Source: Kryptolebias marmoratus
Taxonomy: Eukaryota > Chordata > Actinopteri > Cyprinodontiformes > Rivulidae
NCBI RefSeq assembly: GCF_001649575.2
Contig: NC_051449.1
Location: 16,109,458 to 16,173,457, forward strand
Direction of reading: 5' to 3'
Length of the DNA stretch: 64,000 bases
The notes under the pieces were generated by a model. It had not been told where the DNA came from. It saw only the letters and a program-made list of their open reading frames with translations, and ran no database searches. Positions 56,230 through 64,000 of the stretch are shown in pieces (the stretch's first letter is position 1; every line of letters begins with the position of its first letter). The translations under genes were made by a program, and so were the position numbers.

Positions 56230-59200
56230 TGATACAATATGAGGGCAGGAAATTGCCTTAACCTTTAACATGTTCAAACCCTGGGGGGATTTGATCTCAT
56301 GCCATCCTACCTGGACACTTTACCAAAGGTTATAAAACTGTCTTTTATTAATACTCTGTTTTGGCCATCAGTGTTTGAGTCCTTCTGCCTGTATAAATAT
56401 TCATGGATGTATTTGTACATATCTGCAGGCCATAGTGACCCACATCAAGGACACACAGCAATCTGCACTCTCCAATGTTTCTGAATAGACTGCTTGAGTC
56501 TCCCTCTTGTCTCTCATGCCTCTCAGACCGTCAACACATTCATTACCTCCAGGTGGTGCTTAGCAACCAGGAAATGTAGCAGCCAGGTTTGTTTTCTTCT
56601 CCATCTGTTGGGGACTCCAGTGATACCATTCTTGTCATTTGCAGAATCTTATTGCCTTCTGCTAGTGTTTTGCTTCCCTTCAATCCCTCAACCAGAATCC
56701 CCCCTTCTATCGATAAACTGTCAGACGCCATCCGCCCAACAATTTAATTTCTTTTCAAGTGCTCTGATGCACTTGAGTCGAGCCTTTCAGGTGGTCTGGG
56801 AAGATGCTGTTTATGTGATTCGGCATGCTTATCACTTGTGATGCATCTCAAACAGGATGGGGCAGCTTGTGAGAAATTTCAATAGGGGGTAATACTTCAT
56901 TTAGATTTTTAGATTTGAGCAAAGACCTGCATTCCCAAGGAATTGTGAAAGTTGGTTGTAACATATGCAAGTAAACATTACATGTAGCTCATGTTGGAGT
57001 CCATTTATGGATGACTCTCTTGGTCTTTGATCATCTTACTTCACTCAGAAAGTCTGAGACCTAAATGAGCTTTACAAACATGAATAGAATGGTTGGTTTT
57101 AGCCTTTTTTTGCAACAGAATTCAGGATTTGCCATAAAGTGAGGACAGTTTATTCCAATCATTCTGCACTTTTCGGATGTCTTTTCATTACAGCTAGTAC
57201 CTTAAGCTGACAAGAAAATTTTTATACCAAAATTAAAGTTATAGGAATTTTACAAGACATTTTAGTTGTATCTCTTTCAGATTATCTTCAAACACAGCAA
57301 AAGGCGTATAATGGTGGAATCACTCAAAACCCATTTGATCAAAGTATTCTTGTCTCGAAAATGGAACTCTACATAAGACGGTTATTTATGCAATCTTGAG
57401 CAGTTTAAGAAAACATGATCATCAGTATCCATTTATGCTCATGAGGGAACACGAACATGTTTTCTTCACTTTCTTGATTTCAGGCTGTTACTGATAATAC
57501 AAACTCAGTACTACTGAGCCTGATGGAAAGCTCATTCTTTCGATTTTTGTTAGTGTATACATCACACTTTCTGACAAGCCAGTGTGACAGTTATTCCAAG
57601 GATTTTGCATTTCACTTAGGACAGCTCAGTCAGTACAAACTTCACATCAGGTGCAGATATGTCTCTCTCAGTAAGGTATGGACTCTCAACTTGGATGTTT
57701 CATCTCCATCCGTGTTTATTTTCAAAAGATTCAAAGAATTATTTGGGATTTTAGCCCTTCAGCTGCTAATTTATGGAATCCAAGGTGCCTTTCTTATAAC
57801 ATTTTTTTGCTTGTTTTAAGCTCATTCAATTGAGCTTTGACGCTGTTTGAAGCTCAGAGTTGCAGTTTAATAAACAGAAGAGAGAAAAAAAATGATTTCA
57901 TTTATTTTTACTGTTTCAAACCTTTTTCACATAAGGAGTCAAACCTCCTGGCTGAGCAATTGGATTAAATCAGGAACATGTTGGTGCTTCACCAAGACTG
58001 TTTTTTTTAATGAACTGGCAGTGTTGCTTGAGTCACCATGGGTCAGTTATCAGAGTCTATCACACTGTTTTCTCTTATTAGGATAAGTTATTAAAAGATA
58101 AGACCATTTGTGTAATGTTTATCAGCTTCGACACATCTGAACCTGATGTGATTTATCTGTGCAGCCACATACATGTGCAGAGGTTGACCCAGGTTTTAAT
58201 GCATTTGAAGGATTTGGTGAAAGGAATCCTGTAAGTTGCAGCAACATTGCACTGAAATGACAGCAGTGTCGTACCCATCCAATTTCCATCTCATACCAAG
58301 AGATGACAGAGTGGATATTTTTAGCCAGGGCTTTGAAGTCTCATGGGCATTTGAATCTGTTTTGCTTTTGCACTTTTTTTATACCTTCCCTTGTGTGGGG
58401 AAGCACAAAAAAGACATTTTGTTGTGACATCCTTCCTTAATGCATAATTACAGGATGACTTTAACCCACAACTTGTATTTGCTATCTATCCATCTATCTA
58501 GCACACTGCTTCTTTATGTTGCAGTGTGTTGCACATCCTCGCCAAGAGCATCAGGGAAAAAAAGAAAAATTTCTTCTCTCTGAAATTAGTCTCAGAAGGA
58601 TCTATAGAGGAACGGTGAAAAGATATCTTTCCCAGCGCTTTGAGGTGTCATGAAACCCTCCTTTTGTATTCTATTAATTATTTACTGTCCTGTATTATCT
58701 TCATCCCCTGTGAAAATGCAGTGCTGTAGTATTTTTAAAACCTTTGTGAAAAGTTAACAAAGCGAAACTGTGCACTTATTGTTTCTATGTTCACATCAGA
58801 AACATTAAGAAGATCCTTTATCTTCACTAGGCTCAACGCAAACTGTGGCTGATACAAAAACTTCTTTAGTCTTTAGTTTTATTGTATGATTTTAGGCGGT
58901 TTCATCAACAAGGTGGAAGGGTAATTAGCAATATAAAGATTTTTAAGTTGAACCTAAAAACACTTATCTGGTCTGATGCTTTATTTTAAAAACAAAAGTA
59001 TTAAAGTTGTGCCCAACAATGGAGCTTTATTTAGACAAATTTACAAAAAAATATTCTTGATAGAATATGTGTTGAAATTTTATTTCAGTTTTAAGAAGAA
59101 TTTCCATCCACTAAAGGAAAATGAAAACCATCAATCTGTCTTTTGAGGGCTTTAAATCTCAATTTCAGTTTTTCGATAATCTGAGGCACATTGTAATGTA

Positions 59201-59338
59201 GCCATCTAAACACCTTCAATAAACCATGTTGCCTTTATTGCATTAATTGTTTTCTTTCTCCCTTAGCTCTGTAATGCAACTGGGTAATGTTTTCTTTATT
59301 TACTGTAAGTCTGTTTTGAGTTGAAAAAAAGGCAAAAA

Positions 59339-59340
<2 letters not shown>

Positions 59341-59369
<29 letters not shown>
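59341..59369. repeat. poly(A) tract
   Basis: A run of about 28 A. No retrocopy body was recognised upstream of it. Confidence 0.95.
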
Positions 59370-59371
<2 letters not shown>

Positions 59372-60659
59372 TTGCTGCAGAACAAAATTTTAGCTAAATC
59401 ATATGGTATGTTAATACCTCCAAAACCTAAGCCACACTGAAAGAGGGTTATTATAGAAAAGACACCAAAACCTGAAGTTACCAATATGAGATGAGCTATG
59501 GCATTAAATCAGTCAGACAGCCCAGTTTTTCTTCACCTTCATATTTTTTATTTCATGACTAAGTCATACAAATTTAAGCTACATCCCAATTTATGCACAT
59601 CGTGGCACAGTTAGTTGTACTGGTTTTAGTAAGTGAAATTTTCACCTTTAATTTAAATGTTCTTACTTCGTTAGTATAGTTTATGTTCTGTCTCCCCTTT
59701 TTTCGTCATTAGACTCATGGTTTCTAAGCTAGCATCTAACTTCATTCCTGTGATTTGCTAAATCTGTCTGGAAGTCGGTTCAAGATCCACGTATTCTTTA
59801 GATTTCTTTTTTTTTAGTAAAATTATTTCAGCAACAACATCTGTATTTGGAAATACTGTGTGTCAATAGTTACTGAATGTTTTACACCAATTTTAAATTT
59901 TTACGTCATTTTGTGGATATATTGTTGTCTTTAAATGTGATCTGCTCGTTTTATTTTCTAACATTTGCCAACATCAATGCAAGTGAGCAACTCTGTTATT
60001 CTTCGCCCACACAGACACATCCTGCCCAAGAGCACTCCAGACCGCTTCAGCTACCATCACATATATTAATGTGGGTTTTAGTAATTATCTTGTGACTGTT
60101 GAGCTTATAAATGAGCTTCTCACCTGTCTAATCAGCACGGTAAACTGCCTGAGCCCCAGAAATGTGATACCACCCTAATCAATTAACACCTTGTCTGATT
60201 CAGTGCTGCCGGTAGCTGTCCTGTCTGCGTTTAATATCTTCTCTTGTGCGAGAGCCGTCTGATGCTGCCTGTCTGTGCCGACTGACCGACCCGCTCTGTC
60301 TCGCTGATGTATTGCACTCCTGGGGAGAAGCAGCATGTGACGCCTGTGGAAGTGAGAGTGTAATAATCACAGGATGATTGTGAGATTAATTAGTTTCGTC
60401 TTGTCACTTGTCTCCCCTGCAAAATGGTGGAAAACAAGGATGCTGTTGGCAGAACAGATTGCCACCAAGATGGAATGAGGAGGAGAGCTGAGCACGATCC
60501 AAGCAGCTCATTTACGATGTGTGTGAGCGTAGATTTATGTGTGTGACTTCATGTGGAAAGCGCAAGATATCGGTCAATAGTGCAGTTTTAGTGTGTTTCA
60601 CAGTTTTTCTTTGTATGTTGTGTAAGTTGTTTTATAGCATTTTACTTTATACTTTTCAT

Positions 60660-60975
60660 TTCTTAAAGGAATGCATATAGCCCACTTTGCATGCCAAAGT
60701 TTTAATTTAAAAAAATGTGCAGTTAGTTAGTATGGCATTCAGCTACTACCACACCAAACTTTAGCTTAGTATCTATAAAACTGACTGAGTTATAGCTATT
60801 TTTGTGTTTGAGTATTAGTTGAATACCTATGGTGGCCATCTTAAATTAAGTTGAGTCCATATGTGAACCAGTTGCAGATACGTATGTATTCGATGAAAGA
60901 TTTCTGAGTTTCATTAAAATCTGTTGTATATTTTGCTGACAGAAAGACAAACAAAGACACACAAACACAGCCATT
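60660..60975 (-). mobile_element. dispersed unclassified repeat, copy 5
   Basis: AAAGGAATGCATATAGCCCA, TTTGCATGCCAAAGTTTTAA, CTACTACCACACCAAACTTT, GAGTTATAGCTATTTTTGTG and GCTGACAGAAAGACAAACA follow in the order of the reverse-complemented family. The AAGATGGCCACC block typical of the family is present on the minus strand (60830-60845). Confidence 0.65.
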
Positions 60976-63900
60976 TATGGATTCGTCCATGTTTCCTGGC
61001 AGCAGGCAATAAAATGGAGTTGAATCAGACTGTTTATAGTGAAAGAGAAACCAAAAGGACAACATTTATGTTGAATGTACAAAAATGTACACAAGTTATT
61101 CATAAAAAGAGTAGAAATGGAGTCAAAGTAATAAACTATACAGCTAATTGATAAATGCAGTTACATATAAGTAAGTAAGTACAGAAGAAATACAGTTAGA
61201 AAAATCTACTATATTTAAGCTGAAACGTTAATTAGGCTCAAAATAACAGGACATTTAAAGTAAATTGAATCATACTTCTTGAATCCTACTACACATGGGT
61301 AAAAAGACACAGTAAACATTGCCATAATGAGTCAATGATATAAAACAAATAATTTTACTATAACAGAACAGAAAATATGAGGTCAAACCCATTCTTAGTT
61401 TGCTAAATTCTTCAAATTTGTCTTCAAATATCCTTTTGGTAATTGTAATAATTATACAAGCATTTAGCAGCACAGTTTAAAAGAGCAGTTGGGAAAATTG
61501 TTGATGCTTAAAAATAATAATTAGGAAGTATTTAAAGAAGTAATTGTAACATTTAGAAAAAGATTTTAAAAAAATAATGTCATTATTAACAGAAATAACA
61601 AGTCTTAAATGATTAGATGACTCGAACAATGTTTGAATTGTTCGTACAATGTGGATACAAGCAGGGTGACTTTATTTGTTTAGCTTCCCTACATAATTTG
61701 AAATTAAAGACACGTTCAGGATTTCTTCACAGTAAACATTCTTGGGCTCCAGGACAGATGTACACTAAAATGACCATTGTGGTGAGAAAATTATGCATAT
61801 AGGTAACAAACGACATACAATTTGATATAACCTTATGCGTGCTGCTAGAATACCCTTAGCACTGTTTTCTCATTCAAACATCACCGGCAGGAGCTATTTC
61901 AGTGTGGTCTGCAACGGTAGCAACACATTTAACACTTTGAAATGAAATCAACAAATCACAACATCCCACACAGTGATGAAGCATGAAGAATAACCTGTTT
62001 CTTTGCAGCTGGGTGCATATTCATAAAGGAATAAAAGCCTAATAATATAACCCCTCCTCCTCCAAAAAAAAAAAAAAAGTCAATCACTGTCCCTTTGGTC
62101 ACACAGTCAGTTCAAACAATCACAAATGCAACACTCCACCTTCAACAGAGTGCCAAAATAATTTACCCACAGAAGGAATCAATACTAACAAAATAAAAGC
62201 TTTGAGGAGGGGTTATCTTTGTATGCCTCATTTACACAAGATAATAGGATCACCATTCTTGCATGTAATCGCTCACTAATATTTGTGTCTTTCTGGCTGC
62301 AATAAGATAAATCAAAAGGTTAGTGTAGTTGATGTGGACTAATGAAGAAAGAAACAGTGTGAGAGTTGTATAAAACTTGATTAGCATTATGCTTGTTTTT
62401 CATTTGATCATGTATATTAAGACTTAATGTTTGGTTAGAAAGTGATAAAAAAAGAACTCGACTGATTGATAAAAGTTAGGCTTTATCATATTATTGCCTT
62501 GAAAATAGTTCTCTTTGGTTCCAAGATCACTTTTCCTTTTTAGTGTGAGGGTTGGAAGTCCTTGAGTAATGTTCCCATCCAAAAAAATATTTTCTGTTGG
62601 AGGATGATTTATACACAAAGTTTGACACCAAAATGCTATTCCTAAACTGAGCTTTTGAGGAAAGTCTCTGTGGCCTCACGCGGATTAAACCTGGATGTCT
62701 GATGTCACAGTTTTGTGGCCACTTGTGATCCAACAGAGTTTATATAAAATGCCACACACTGGTGCAGCAGATATCACAAGGAGTTACAGTGCTGCACAGT
62801 TTCACACAAATCCTACAAGCAAATAAAAGCCTAATCTAGTTAAACCACTAAACAAATACTTGAACTTTTAAAAATGTATTTTCTGTACAAAATGTTCCAG
62901 AATGAAATTTCTTTTCAACCTTTGCTTTCATGTTGGGTCTGACTGCTTTGTAAAGCAAGAACTTCTACTAAATGTTTGTCACCAGTCCCCATGAAATTAA
63001 CAATATTTCTGTACATTACTGAAGAAGGAGGTTACTGCTTTACTAAAATGTACCAGCAGGAGGTAAAATAATGACTGGAACAGTAATTTAAGTAAGTTAA
63101 ATGAAGTAGTTAAATTAGATTTAAACAATGTATTCTCTGTCTTAGTGTCAAATTTACGGGCATCGAAACATGTCACCAATGGCAAAGCAGAGTAAACCTA
63201 CATTTGTCTAATTTTAAAGTCAGAAATGATATTTTTAGTATATCTGTTGTAACTGAACATATGCTAAACCAAGTAAATCTTAAAAAAATCTGTAAGGTTT
63301 TGGTGTTTGGTGGTGTTTAGATGTTAAAGGCTTTCATTATGTTTGAATAATTACAATTATTCTAAGCCCAATCTGCTGGTGAAAGTATTGGTTGGCTTTA
63401 GCTTCAAATTGCACTTGTTTTCAACAACTTTTCACTTATCTAACTAGGCTGAACAGTTATTATTCGGGTTTCTTTTTATTTATTTATTCATAACAATTTG
63501 TACCACAGCCAAGTGAAGCATAAAATGCTTGGTTAAAAAGTGATAAAAAAGTCACTTTCACTTACTCATGGTGAGCACAGTAGAAGCCACTGCAGTTGTA
63601 TAGTTTGCTTTTTTAACTTTATTCAACAAAGGTGAAAGACTGGTCATACTTTCCCTCCAAGTGCTTATTCTGTTGCACTCTTTAATAACTTACAATGCTA
63701 GCCCCAGGTACATTTTATGTCTGAACTTTGCCACACAATCTCAGTGAAATCAGCTGTATCACATAAAGTTTAGGACAAAATGTTTATTCCCCCAAAAAAT
63801 TCAACTTGTCTTTGTAATTTTACTGTTATTTACAAATGACAGCCTTCGATGTCACACGGTTTTACAAACTTAATACACACAGCAACACAAAAGAGGTCTT

Positions 63901-64000
63901 TTGCTGACAAGATTCTTTTTCCGACAATAGGGAAAAGGTTTTTTTGTTGCTCCATCTCGCACAGCAAACAAGACCTCATCCAACTAAATACCCCAACAGT

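Noticed and set aside
57523..57819. 98-codon plus-strand open frame rich in Phe and Leu
   Set aside because: The composition simply reflects T-rich intron sequence. No domain, and not the expected EGF-2 continuation.

Overview
The window is vertebrate, most likely teleost fish, nuclear DNA: AT-rich, intron-dominated, and seeded with fish-type repeat debris. This includes tRNA-like SINE copies with an ATGG tail, retroelement 3' ends of the AAAGCACTTTGAG...GTGCTATATAAATAAA type, an RTE-like LINE tail, hairpin MITE remains, and many AT and CA microsatellites. The placement in teleosts rests on these repeat types and on small intron sizes; I cannot name a species.

The only protein gene I can identify is the middle part of an astrotactin gene on the plus strand, best matched to astn1. 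Ten exons lie between 12,912 and 56,100. They join without a frame break into 474 codons, with every junction showing AG/GT and compatible phases. In order they encode the first transmembrane helix, the cytoplasmic loop, the second transmembrane helix, the start of the extracellular C-terminal half, a first EGF-like module, a conserved linker and most of a second EGF-like module. The signal-peptide and N-terminal ectodomain exons must lie upstream of the window. The exons for the rest of EGF-2, the MACPF-like region, fibronectin III and C-terminal domains must lie downstream. I found none of them in the 12.9 kb before or the 7.9 kb after the visible exons. In mammals the protein works in neuron-glia adhesion during glial-guided neuronal migration.

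Layout: 1-12,911 is upstream intron with MITE-like hairpins (1.6-3.0 kb), one copy of a dispersed repeat, an RTE-like LINE tail and a decayed duplicate of the TM1 exon at about 11.6-11.9 kb. 12,912-30,499 holds six exons. A 10 kb intron (30.5-40.55 kb) carries a SINE cluster and the longest AT microsatellite. 40,554-56,100 holds four exons. 56,101-64,000 has no recognised gene.

The points I would look at first are: the colinear decayed TM1-exon duplicate 1.16 kb upstream of the real exon; in-phase alternative donors after exon 4 and exon 5 with a triple CAG acceptor between them, all in the cytoplasmic loop/TM2 region; a perfect 23-bp hairpin at 2,915-2,973; a possible tiny two-exon transcription unit with a TATA box nested in an intron near 38.2-38.6 kb; and an unclassified dispersed repeat with five copies, one an internal trimer.
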